64,000 nucleotides of DNA from Pleurotus ostreatus/Saccharomyces cerevisiae fusant. Lineage: Eukaryota; Opisthokonta. The position numbers and the translations under genes are program-made. The notes below the pieces were generated by a model. The model made no database searches. It saw only the letters and a program-made list of their open reading frames with translations, and was not told the DNA's origin. This document shows positions 21,534 to 31,489 of the stretch, piece by piece (position 1 is the stretch's first letter; each line of letters starts with the position of its first letter). The stretch spans positions 79,536-143,535 of the forward strand of contig JAMQCK010000042.1 of assembly GCA_024196135.1 (NCBI GenBank), given 5' to 3'.

Positions 21534-23456
21534 TCACCACTGGGGAACCTGCTCGGGCTCGCGGTCCAGGCAGACGCTCAGCTGCCAGTCGCCGACGCGC
21601 TTCGCCCAGCGGTAGATCTTGAGCTGCTGCGTCCCGTACGGCATCTGCGCCAGCGCCTCCTCGTAGACGCCGGCGTTGTCCCGCCGGATGATATAGCCCT
21701 CGAATGTCCTGTTGCGGTCGTACACCATCATCATCGCTTGCGGAGTGAGGTCTGGGACGAGGGGACGCTGGATCTTGACGAGGAATAGTTTGTCGCCGTG
21801 CACATTCGCGGGCGGCTCGTTCTTTTTGTTTATGGGCGTATTAGCCTTGCCCGAGGAGTGGTTGATGGACACGGCGGACATGATTTGGCCTCCGACCTGG
21901 AAGTGTTGGCCGAACGTCATGGTGCGCCACGTACCCCCTCGTATCGTCTTGCAGAAGCCCTTGTGCTCCTTCCAGTGCGCCTTCTGACAAGCTGGTGGCC
22001 GTGAGCTTCCCTACTTCTCCGCCATTGAACGACGTCATACGCACCTTGCCCACAGTACGCAATGGAAAGGCAGCCAGTACACCGACTCGTCGTCTTGTTG
22101 CCACACACAGCACATCCCGTATCGCTTGTCAACTTCCCGATATCGACCTGGCTGAGCACGCGAACAGGTAGTAGGAAGCTCGACCGGAAATTCTTCTCGT
22201 ACTCCTCGCGCTGCGGCTTGAAGTCCGGCGAGACCTTCTCAGAGTTGATGAAGAGCAGCTTGCGGAGCAAGGCCTGCTCCTGCGTGGTGCACTTGATGCG
22301 GACGATATACCCCTGCTCTGCATGAGCCTGAATGAAGCCGAGGGTGTCCTGGATGGGGGCATTTGAGGTCCCAGTTTCGTAGATGAGACTGAGGACGGGC
22401 GTTTTGTCGTCCAACGCGCGGACGTCTAGGATCTGGACACCGTGTTCAATGAATGGACCCTCGTGAAAGGCGCAGACGTCACTCACGCGCATGCAGATGG
22501 CCTCCGTATCTTCTTCGTCCTGCAGCACGCAAGAGAGGTGGCCATTGTCGTAGTTCCTGGCCAAGTGCATCACCTGGAGTTGTTCGTCACGATCCTCGCC
22601 GTATCGGATGTCCACGTATCAACTCACGGTTTGACGAAGGTCTGTGAAAGCGTTCTTGTACAGGGATAGCCTCATGCGTCCACGGCCCTCGTACATAGAC
22701 TTCGCATTTTGCATCGCTTCAGTCAGGTTCACGCGCTTCACGCCATCGAAGACGCTCGACTTCTGGCTTTCCTACAGCGGAATAGGGTCCCTTAGCATTC
22801 CCGCAAAAAGACCGTGGGCCAACACTAGTACTCACCTTCCAAAGCGGATGATCCCCCGGCTTCAAAGGCATATCCTTCACATACTCATTCATATCCTGCG
22901 CATAATTCAGCGCAGCCGTCAACCTCCTCTCCAGCACCTCATCGCTAAGCTTGCTCTCTGGCGGGAACTCCACGCCCATCGACTGCAACAGCCCCAAGAC
23001 GCGCTCGCGGTCGTTGACCTTTCCCCTCTCTTTCTTGTTACTGAGCTTGTTCTGCGCGCGAATGAGCTTCGGCCAGTCGAAGCATTTGGTGCAGTCGGCT
23101 TCTTTATGGTCTTTGCAGAGGTAGAGGGGAGTGCCGGCGGATGTCTTTTGGGAGGTTTTGACGACGCGGCCGGCGACGGAGAGGGGTTTGCGTTGGTATT
23201 CCTGCGATCGAGGGTGAGTGTGAGGGCATAGCATGAAGGGGACAATGGCACGCACCTCTGTATTCATCCCGAGCTGTGCACGTCTGATCATCTCCTGCGA
23301 CAGCACGCCGACGACATCCTGGCCTTCGCTCTTGTAATCGTTGGCGATGCGCGCGTCCATGATGCAGTGATTGCAGTATTCATGGCCATGGGTGCAGAAG
23401 ATGTAGGAATTGACGATGATCAACCCGTCGATCTCACGCTCAAGATCGTCAGCCAT
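21534..23456 (-). CDS. MYND zinc-finger protein, tandem copy A
   Basis: Six exons, roughly 560 aa. The N-terminal Cys/His cluster FCTHGHEYCNHC (C-x-H-x4-C-x2-C) sits near residue 22. A second cluster, LCKDHKEADCTKCFDW (C-x2-H-x4-C-x2-C), lies near 95. A helical region follows, with DDKTPVLSLIYETG and EQALLRKLLFINSEKVSPDF. The MYND finger begins CAVCGNKTTSRCTGCL, continues SIAYCGQACQKAHWKEHK and closes at GFC after the last intron. A conserved C-terminal domain includes FLVKIQRP, VYDRNRTFEGYI and KIYRWAKRVGDW, ending VPQW. MYND fingers bind Pro-rich peptides; the rest is not a family I recognise. The start is the first ATG before the first cluster. It is the first of three head-to-tail paralogues. 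Confidence 0.85.
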
Positions 23457-23806
23457 GGCGTGTATAGCGTCGTGGTATGTGAGGGAAGTGCAGGGGCGCG
23501 GCTCGACGGTGTGAAAGGAGAAAAAAGACGTCCACGCGACGCGCCGTTCGCACGAGAGATTGTACCACGTGATCGCGCCTCGCACCGCCTACGCCTGGCA
23601 TTTGCCGGGCCCTCGGCGGCAGAGATCCTAATGCATGAAGTCCTACGCATAGGGCCCAAGTAAGATACAATATTTTGGCGCTGTACAAATAAGCATACAA
23701 AAGGCTGTCGGAAGGCTACATGAGAGTGTACAAGTATGCTACGCGCATGTCAACAACGAACAGGATATCACCGACCCCATAGAGAATTGATGGCCCGGCT
23801 ATCACT
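23457..23806. other. spacer between MYND copies A and B
   Basis: 350 bp holding the promoter of copy A and the 3' end of copy B. No motif noted. Confidence 0.5.
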
Positions 23807-25704
23807 TCACCACGGTGGATTGGTGGCAGGCGCGCGGTCAAGGCAGACATTGAGCACCCAATCGTCCGTTCGCTTCGCCCAACGGTAGACCTTCGCCCTC
23901 CCACCTGCAAGAAGCGACAGGACCTGGGCGTACCCGCCCGGGTTCTCCCTCGGCGTGATGTAGCCTTGGAACGACCTATTACGGTCGTAAACCATCATCG
24001 CTGCCGTGTCGTCGTCGCGCGCAACGATACTTCCCGGACGCTGGATCTTGACAAGGAATGCGTTGTCGCCATGGACGTTGGGAGGCGTCACGACAGGGAT
24101 GCCTGGGCCGCAAATGGGTGTCGGCGTCGACGAGGAGAAGTTGATAGACGTCACGAAGAGAGGTTCGCCCTCGGGAGTTTGTAGTTGCGTCGTGAACTTC
24201 ACGGACATCCATTTTCCGCCGCGGATTGTACGACAAAATTCCTTGTGCTCCTTCCAGTGCGCTTTCTGGCATTCTGAAAACGTTAGATTTGGCCTGAAGA
24301 TATTGAGAGAAACCCGTAGCATACCTTGTCCGCAGTAAGACACGGACAAGCAACCGGTACACCGGCTTGTCGTCTTTTTGCCGCAGATCGCACATCCGGT
24401 ATCGCTCGTCAGCTTACCGATGTCGATCTGGCTGAGCGGCCCAACAGGCAGCAAAAAGCTAATCTTGAAGTTCTTCTCGTACGGCTCAATTTTGGGTCCA
24501 AAGTCCGAAGACACCCTCTCGGAGTTCATGAACAGGATTTTCCTGAGCATGGCTTGCTCCTCGGCGGTACAATAGGTTCGCATGATCTTTGCGCGCATTC
24601 GAGCGCATACAAAGTTGATCACGTCGTCGGAAGACGACTGGGAGCTGCCGAGAGCGTAGATTAGGCTAAACACGGGCGTCTTGTCGTCTAGAGCGTGAAC
24701 GCCGAGTATCTGTGAGTTATAGCTCAGAATTCGAAAAGCGTCATAGATCGAATGAGCGTACCCTAACGGCTATGCATTCTGTCTGTTCGTGGTTCTCGAA
24801 TATGTGCACGGTAATCCCATCGTCGCAATGTTTTGCAAGATTGAGCACCTGAATGACTCGTTCAGACAGTGCGAAATATCGCAAGTAGTTGAAGGAACGA
24901 ACCGTCTGCCTGAGATCGGTGAAGGCATTGACATACAGCGCAGGCGGCTCGCGCCCTCGCCCTTCACTCCTGAGGCGATCGGCTTCCAGGGCTTCGACAC
25001 CGTTGCCCCTACGGACGCCGCCGAAGATGCTTTTTCCCTATAAGTTATGCTCAACGAACGGCATCATCCTGATGAAACGCCTGGCGTACCTTCCAAGTTG
25101 GATATTTCCCGAAGTTCAGAGGAAATTTGGCAGAGTAATTCGACGCAAACTGAGCGCAGTTCAGAGCCACATCCAGACGCTTTTCAAGCGTATTAGTTGG
25201 CAGCTTCGTCTGCTCGGGGAAGTTGACGCCCATAGACCTCAACAGGCCTATGATCCTCTCACGGTCGTCTAGCTTTGCCTTCGACGCCTCGGACTTGGAT
25301 ACCTTGCCAGTAAGCTTCTTCATTAGCTGCTCGCGTATGATCTTGTCCCAGTTGAAGCAGTCTTGACAGTCTTCGCGACTGTGCGCCTTGCATGCCGCTC
25401 CATTTGGACCCGACTCCTTGTTGATGGTCGTGAACTGCCCAGCGATAGACAGGGGCTCCCTAGGCTGCCATTAAAGCATGAATATGGACCAAGCGGCGAA
25501 GGTCAATTTATCGGGACATACCAGTAGTCCAGCAGTATTTCCGTACTCAGAAAGGCGTGCTTCGAGGGCGGACAGGTCCATTGTGAGAAAGTTGTCATTC
25601 ACATAGGCATGGTCGCAGCCGCAATGGCTGCAGTATTCGTATCCGTGCTTGCAGAACATAAAGTTGTTGGCCAACACAAAGGATGCCACGATTTCGGCGG
25701 CCAT
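23807..25704 (-). CDS. MYND zinc-finger protein, tandem copy B
   Basis: Same plan and exon order as copies A and C. It starts MAAEIVASFVLANN, with the first cluster FCKHGYEYCSHC close behind. The second cluster is ACKAHSREDCQDCFNW, followed by DREREIIGL-like helices, then HALDDKTPVFSLIYALG and EQAMLRKILFMNSERVSSDF. The MYND finger is CAICGKKTTSRCTGCL, then SVSYCGQECQKAHWKEHK and EFC. The C-terminal domain ends VYDRNRSFQGYI, then KVYRWAKRTDDWVLNVCLDR and NPPW. The exon 1/2 splice (GTATGT...GGCAG) was checked in phase. The cysteine and histidine ligands are all kept while the rest has diverged, so the copy appears functional. Function unknown; presumably nuclear or cytosolic adaptor. Confidence 0.85.
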
Positions 25705-25955
25705 TTTCGGGGGGAGTTTGTGGGCAGAGGCCTTGTTTTATGGTCGCCCAAACGCGGAGAGTGAAGGAGTCGAACAAAGGGACGTGATCGGGAATCGCCG
25801 CACTCATCAGACTCGGGTCGGCGGGACGGATTCCGTGCGATAGTCCTCGGACGTCCGAGGAGATACTCAGACATACTGCAGCTCCTCGCCTCGCTGGACA
25901 CCTGAGAGTGAACCAGAAAAATGTCAAATTAGCTCTGACGGAGTACAATTGAGCA

Positions 25956-27817
25956 CTACCACTGCGGCACCGTCAACGGCTCCCTATCGAGACACAAATT
26001 GAGCTCGGAGTCGCCCACACGCTTCGCCCATCGGTAGACCTTCAGCCGCCCATCCTCCATCTCCTTCATGACCTCCCTGTACCCCTCCGGGTTCTCCCTT
26101 ATCGTGATATACCCCTGGAAGGTCCTCCCCCGGTCATAAACCAGCAGCCCAGAGAGATCATCGTTCCGCGTAAGACTGGCCGGCCGCTGGATCTTGACGA
26201 GGAATGCGTGCTCGTTGTGTTGATTGCCAGATGCAGGGGTTGGTTCGTCCGGTTGTTGAAAACTAGTCGCGCGTAGAGAGGAGAAGTTGAGCGAGGCGCC
26301 GAACATGCGCTGGCCGCCAATCTCGAGCTGCTGCGTGAACTTGACGGTGCGCCACTTGCCGCCGCGGATGGCGCGACAGAAGGACTTGTGGTCCTTCCAG
26401 TGAGCTCGCTGGCAGTCTGAGACAAAATTAGGCGTGAGTAACGACCAAACTCAGTGCTCATACCAGGACCGCAGTACGCAACTGCCAAGCAACCCGTGCA
26501 ACGGCTCGTCGTCCTCTTGCCACAAACCGCACACCCGGAATCACTCGTCAGCTTGCCGATGTCGAACTGGCTGAGCGGAGAGACCGGGAGCAAGAAACTG
26601 ATCTTGAAGTTCTTCTCGTGCGACTCAAGCGTTGGCTTGTAATTTGGTGAGAGCTTCTGAGAGTTGTGGTGGAGAAGCTTCCTGAACAGCGCCTGCTCCT
26701 GCACGGTGCATCGGACCTGCAGCATCCGCTCCTTCTTGAGCTGCTCGTAGATGAAGACGTAGGTGTCGTTCTTCGGCTCGTTCGCGCGACCGGTGTAGTA
26801 GACGACGCTCATGATCGGCGTTTTGTCGTTCAGTGCGTGGACGCCCAAGACCTTTCAAAATCCAGAGTTGAAAATTAGCGCGAACAAGGATGAGCCGATA
26901 CACGAAGTACTCACCCGCACGCATATAGCCTCCTGGCCTTCTTCGTCCTGCAGGACGCACGTCGGCTGTCCCTCGTCGTACATATTGGCGAGATACATGA
27001 TCTAATAGGAGGCTCAGAAGATATGAGAAATACTGACGGCAAAAAGGAACCAACCTTCTGTCGAAGATCGGCAAATGCGTGCTCGTACGAAGGCAGGACG
27101 TTGCGGGTACGACCTTCGCTTTCCGCCCGGAAAGCCTGATAGGCCTCCATGAGCGTCCCCATGCGGAATCCATCGAGAGCGCTTCTGTCCTGTCGATGGC
27201 TCGCGATGAAGTACTGTGGTCGTCGGGTGGGATCAGCAGTCATACCTTCCAAGCCGGGTACGTCGACGGGTCCAAAGGGAACTTGTCCGAGAACGAAGGC
27301 AGAGACTGGCACATAGACAGAGCCGCAGTGAAGCGCTTTTCGAGAGCATCTTTTGGCAGCTTCGTGTCGGACGGCAGATTTACGGCCATCGACTGCAGAA
27401 GAGCTAGTATCTGCTCGCGATCTTCGCTCTTGTGCGGCTTGGCCTTCGCCTTGCCCTTCTTCGAGCCTTGTTCGCGTAGCATCTTCTTCCAGTCAAAGCA
27501 CTCTTCACAGTCTCTCAGCTTGTGAGACTGGCAAAGGGCGCCGGTGTCGCCGTTCTTCTGCTCGCTGGTAGGAATGAATTTTCCGGCGATAGACAAAGGC
27601 TTCCTGAGCTGTGATAAAACGCGTCAAAAGCGCCGTATACGCGTACAGAAGTACATACATCTTTGCCCTTGTTTTTTGAGACCAGTTGGACGTACTCCAG
27701 CATTTCGGCTGGGTCCAAATTGTCGAATGTGCCATCATTGACGCTCCGGTAGTCACACAAGCACTGATGGCAAAACTCGTGCCCGTGCTCGCAAAGTAGA
27801 AACTTGTTGACGATCAT
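25956..27817 (-). CDS. MYND zinc-finger protein, tandem copy C
   Basis: Third paralogue. It starts MIVNKFLLCEHGHEFCHQC, so the first Cys/His cluster is almost at the N-terminus. The second cluster is LCQSHKLRDCEECFDW, followed by a Lys-rich loop (GSKKGKAKAKPHK) absent from the other two. Then come HALNDKTPIMSVVY and EQALFRKLLHHNSQKLSPNY. The MYND finger is CAVCGKRTTSRCTGCL, then AVAYCGPDCQRAHWKDHK and SFC. The C-terminal domain ends VYDRGRTFQGYI, KVYRWAKRVGDSELNLCLDR and VPQW. The open frame extends about 24 codons upstream without an ATG, so a further 5' exon cannot be ruled out. About 250 bp separate it from copy B. Confidence 0.82.
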
Positions 27818-29641
27818 GATCTTATACGAGCGGGAAGCAGTTGAATCGAAAGCTCCGGAGCAGGCGACGACGCGTAGAGAACACACCACGATGAGGGAAA
27901 GACAAAGGAATTGGGGCGCGGCCGATGCCGCTGTTATCCCCGAGGGATCACAGGATCACCGGGACGGCGAGCCGGTTGAACTCCAGCTCCCGAGGGCCTC
28001 GCGGACTGCGCCTTGAATGCGACCGCCACGGCAAGAGGTCGCTATCGCTGCCTATAAACACACGACCATGTCCGGGCGCAAATATCCCCAATCAAGGCGA
28101 TGGGTCTCATACCTATCGCATATTGCATTGAGGTTGGGAAGACTCATGAGGTATCAGGTAGGGCATGTCCAATTGCCAATGGTGCATAGGGAGAGACATG
28201 ATAGTATACATGGTTGGCGCATATGAGAGGCATGGAGTACGTGGAAGGGGGTCGCTATGCTAGTAGCAAGCCCGCGAAAGTGGATGCGACCATTTACGAG
28301 CACTTGCATTGGCCGGATTGGCACGAGCAGCTGCGACGATGTCAGTACCATATCCCCCATACATTGCGAGATGAGTGCTTACTTCGAGGTCGTAGTGCAC
28401 TGGCAGGACGAGCTGCCGCAGTGGGCATCGACGATGACCTGAGTAGACTGTATGCAAAGGCGCGAATGTCAGCATTCCCGAAAGTTATAATGAAGAGGAC
28501 GGTGCGCACGGAAATCATGCTGGCGGTGAGACGAAGGTGGTCGAGTAGAAGAGAGGTACTGTAGATGGAGCCTGAGACTATACGTCGCTTTGAGCTCGCT
28601 CTTATACGCACAGAGCAGCAACCCTGCCAGTCAACGTACCACGCGCTACGCCAACCCGCAAACTCACGCTCTAACCTCGAACTGGCGAACTCTGGAATCC
28701 CACCGCATGACCATCGCTTCCCTTTTCCGCAGCCGCGCCACTGGGAGCAGTGTCCCTCTTATCATCGAGTTTGGCTGTTTGAGTCAGAACGCGGGAAGTA
28801 CGTCGGCCTCTTCATCTGCATTTGGGCGCTTGCTTGCTGTTTGAGAGGAAAGCTAGTGGACGGTCGAGTCCATAAGCGGATCTCGGGTGCGAGCACCGGC
28901 TCTGCCAGTCTTGCCGCGGCGCCCTGACTTCGGTCTGGGGTGATACAGCAGCATCACTGACTTGCCTTGACTCGCACGACTGCCTGGAAAAGCGCGCACT
29001 GAATGCGAGGTGCCTTGTCACGCACGATATGCTGTCACGGTTCAACATCCCCATTGTTCATGCGGTGATGTCCTGGCCAGAACTAGCGTAGAATGAGATC
29101 CGAAGACGAGCGTGAATATACGGACGCACGATTCCTATCCCGTCCAAGCACGCCACGGTCGTCTTGGGACCCAGTAGTACGACACTTGCTTCTTCGGCGT
29201 GAATGGCGTCCTAAGCGCCGCGCTCCAGCCAATTCCATCGAACAATGGGCCTCACTTCACGTGCGATCGTCTTCCCCATCTTCTCACCTCCGCGTATACG
29301 ATACTCGCGGCGATGGCCGTCGCCAAAGGGTCGGGGGCGCCAAAGCTCCCATCGCCTACCACCCTCTGATCAAATTTGGGGCGTAGGCGGTGTCGCGAGC
29401 GCGTGTTCGTCGTGCGTACAGACCACTGGACCCGCTGCGTCGGAAGTGGCCATACACCTGCGCGAATTAGTGGGCAGCAGGTGCATGCGGATGACGGCGT
29501 GTATGAGACCAGGGCGCTTCACTAAATCCCGCAAACAAGTGCAAATTGCTCACCTCGAAGAGTATAAAGGGCCGTCCGACGAGGCGCAGTGCTCTCCAGA
29601 CTCGAAGTACAGACACCACTTCACAACCACACACAACTAAG
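27818..29641. other. 1.8 kb without a recognisable gene
   Basis: Upstream of MYND copy C and of metallothionein 2. Several 60-120-codon frames exist on both strands between 28.2 and 28.9 kb, but none has motifs, good start context or splice partners. The last 140 bp carry the metallothionein promoter block. Confidence 0.4.
29502..29568 (+). promoter_or_regulatory. metallothionein 2 core promoter, shared block with metallothionein 1
   Basis: TAAATCCCGCAAACA at 29523, AAATTGCTCACCT at 29543 and TATAAA at 29563 repeat the order and exact distances seen before metallothionein 1, with the TATA element again 79-80 bp before the ATG. CTCCAGACTCG in the 5' UTR (29594) is also shared, shifted by one base. 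Confidence 0.75.
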
Positions 29642-29856
29642 ATGTACTCCGTAAGTGACCGTCGTCGCTGAGAGTGAAGACGTGCTGACCTGAATCTTGT
29701 AGACCATCCAGATGCCCGTCGACGCCCACTGCGGCCAGAACAACTGCCATTGCAGCGGCAGGTACGACGATCGCTCCTGCCATACGGCGACCCTCGCTAA
29801 CGTAGCCCACTTCTAGCTGCTCGTGCCAGGCCAACGACTGCAAGTGCGGCAAGTAA
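29642..29856 (+). CDS. metallothionein 2 (35 aa)
   Basis: Exons 29642-29650, 29703-29761 and 29817-29856 give 35 residues, the same length as metallothionein 1. The N-terminus MYSTIQMPVDAHC matches it closely. Seven cysteines follow in C-x-C and similar spacings (CHCSGSCSC, CKC), one fewer than in copy 1, whose CC pair near the end is CG here. The introns interrupt equivalent codons. It likely chelates copper, zinc or cadmium in the cytosol. The lost cysteine may change metal number or preference. Confidence 0.88.
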
Positions 29857-30015
29857 GCCAGCTATGCACTGCCGAACGACACCTGTTCTTGTAAATCTGA
29901 ACCACCATAATGCATGAGGGAATATAGTATGGTCACCAGGAATCCGTGGTTGAGAATGAGAAGGCATTCATTGCAAAGTAGTATGCGACCACAGGACGAG
30001 TGCGCTGTTCAGACC

Positions 30016-31353
30016 CTAGCACGGAACGGCGCTATCAAGATGAGCGCCTATATCCCGGTATCGTTGCCGTCGCGCAGGGTCCTTCTGCTGCAGGTCTTCG
30101 AGAAGTCGAAGGCATTCTTTCCTGAGCTCATCGATGTCAACCGCCCCCGAGTGCTTTCGCAACAGAAGTCGCTTATAATGAACAAGGGAGTCCATACACC
30201 CTTCAGGCCAGTTAGTGATGGTTCAGGAATTTGAGTAAGAAGAGGCTCACACTTGACGTTGGACCCCTCGTCTGGCTCATCTTGAATGGCTTCCAGCAGC
30301 TCTTGTATTGCGGATATCTCGCGCTCGAGAACCTCTCGGTCGTCACCAGGCCCGACAAGCCATCGGTGGTACATCCAGACGCTTTGGTCGTTAGGATCTG
30401 TGTACATCGCGTTCCGCACCAAGTCAAACTCTGCGTCATAGTCAGTGATGCGAATCGCAGTCAGAACAATGAATGGACGTACCGGTCTCACGGGAGGCCT
30501 TCGGGTCCAAAGCGCCACTTTGCCACAAGGTTGGCAAGACTTTCGAGCGATGATGCCAAGCGCTGAAGTTGGAGAAGTTGGACTTGATCTTTTGCATCGT
30601 GTAGTCGATCTCGTTAATGGCGGGTCTTGGAACGGGCATATTGGCTAGGACGTATCGCCTGTAGTTCCATGCGTGGACTGTGAGTCAGTCAGTAGTGTCC
30701 AGAGCAAGGGTGAGTATGGGTCGTAAGGACGATCTTACAATTGCGTGCGTCGGCCTCTAGCATCCGCTCGGCGATATAGAGCTCCTTGTTCCAGTAGTCT
30801 TGCCGCCAGCCGTTCACGTCCCCCCCTTCCGCCGTCCCGGGACCGTCAGGGACGTTCGCGAGACACCATCTGCGGTGATTCCATATCCAGTAGACCTTGG
30901 GATGGGCCCGCAAGGCGGCGGTAGTAAGCGCCAGGTCGGCCGACAGAAGATCGTTGATTCCCTCTTTAGTACTGCGAGAGTGTAAGAGGACAGCATCGGT
31001 GAGGAAGAGAGTCACGCACGTCTGGGGGAAGAGGCCCTTCGTCATAATATCGCGTCGGTAGTTCCATACAGAGTAGAATTCGGGGTTGATCTCGAGCATC
31101 TTCGTCGTTAGATCGAATGCCTCCTGAGATATCTCCCACGCCCGTTTCTGCTCAGATGAGACCCTGTCCAGTCGATCAAGAACCTAGCTAACCTTGCTCA
31201 TGACAGCCTCAGAGAGAGCAAGGTACTCTTGCAGTCTCGCTTGCTCGCGCTTCTTCTTGGCCTCGAGGGCCTCCGGCGTGTAGACGACGCGTTTGACTCC
31301 ATGCTAAGATGCATTGTAGCCTCGCTAACTGTGTCGGACGAATGTCCTACCAT
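30016..31353 (-). CDS. BET4: Rab geranylgeranyltransferase alpha subunit
   Basis: Alpha subunit of type II protein geranylgeranyltransferase, which with the beta subunit and Rab escort protein prenylates Rab GTPases at the ER/Golgi. The N-terminus MHGVKRVVYTPEALEAKKK is family-typical. It requires a first exon that is only the ATG (31353-31351), a 47-nt intron GTAGGA...CTTAG, and a second exon opening CATGGAGTC at 31303. PPTA repeats are visible: INPEFYSVWNYRRDI, HPKVYWIWNHRRWCL, FHAWNYRRYVL, NFSAWHHRSKVL and DQSVWMYHRWL. The last exon follows a phase-1 junction (KWCMDSLVHYKRLLL) and ends DSAVPC. Its start lies 136 bp from the divergent SYF1 start. Confidence 0.88.
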
Positions 31354-31489
31354 ATTCGAGGATCCGACGGAGTACAATGGCGGGGATAGTGGACGTCAGA
31401 GAACAAGGAGTAACCGAGTTTGGCAATGTTGATCGCGCGGTGTGCACCTTGTCCTGAACGCTCTTTGGCGCGCCTCCCTCCCCTCCAAA

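Noticed and set aside
28214..28927. two adjacent plus-strand frames in the gene-poor 1.8 kb
   Set aside because: No domain, no splice partners, and overlapping minus-strand frames of equal length.
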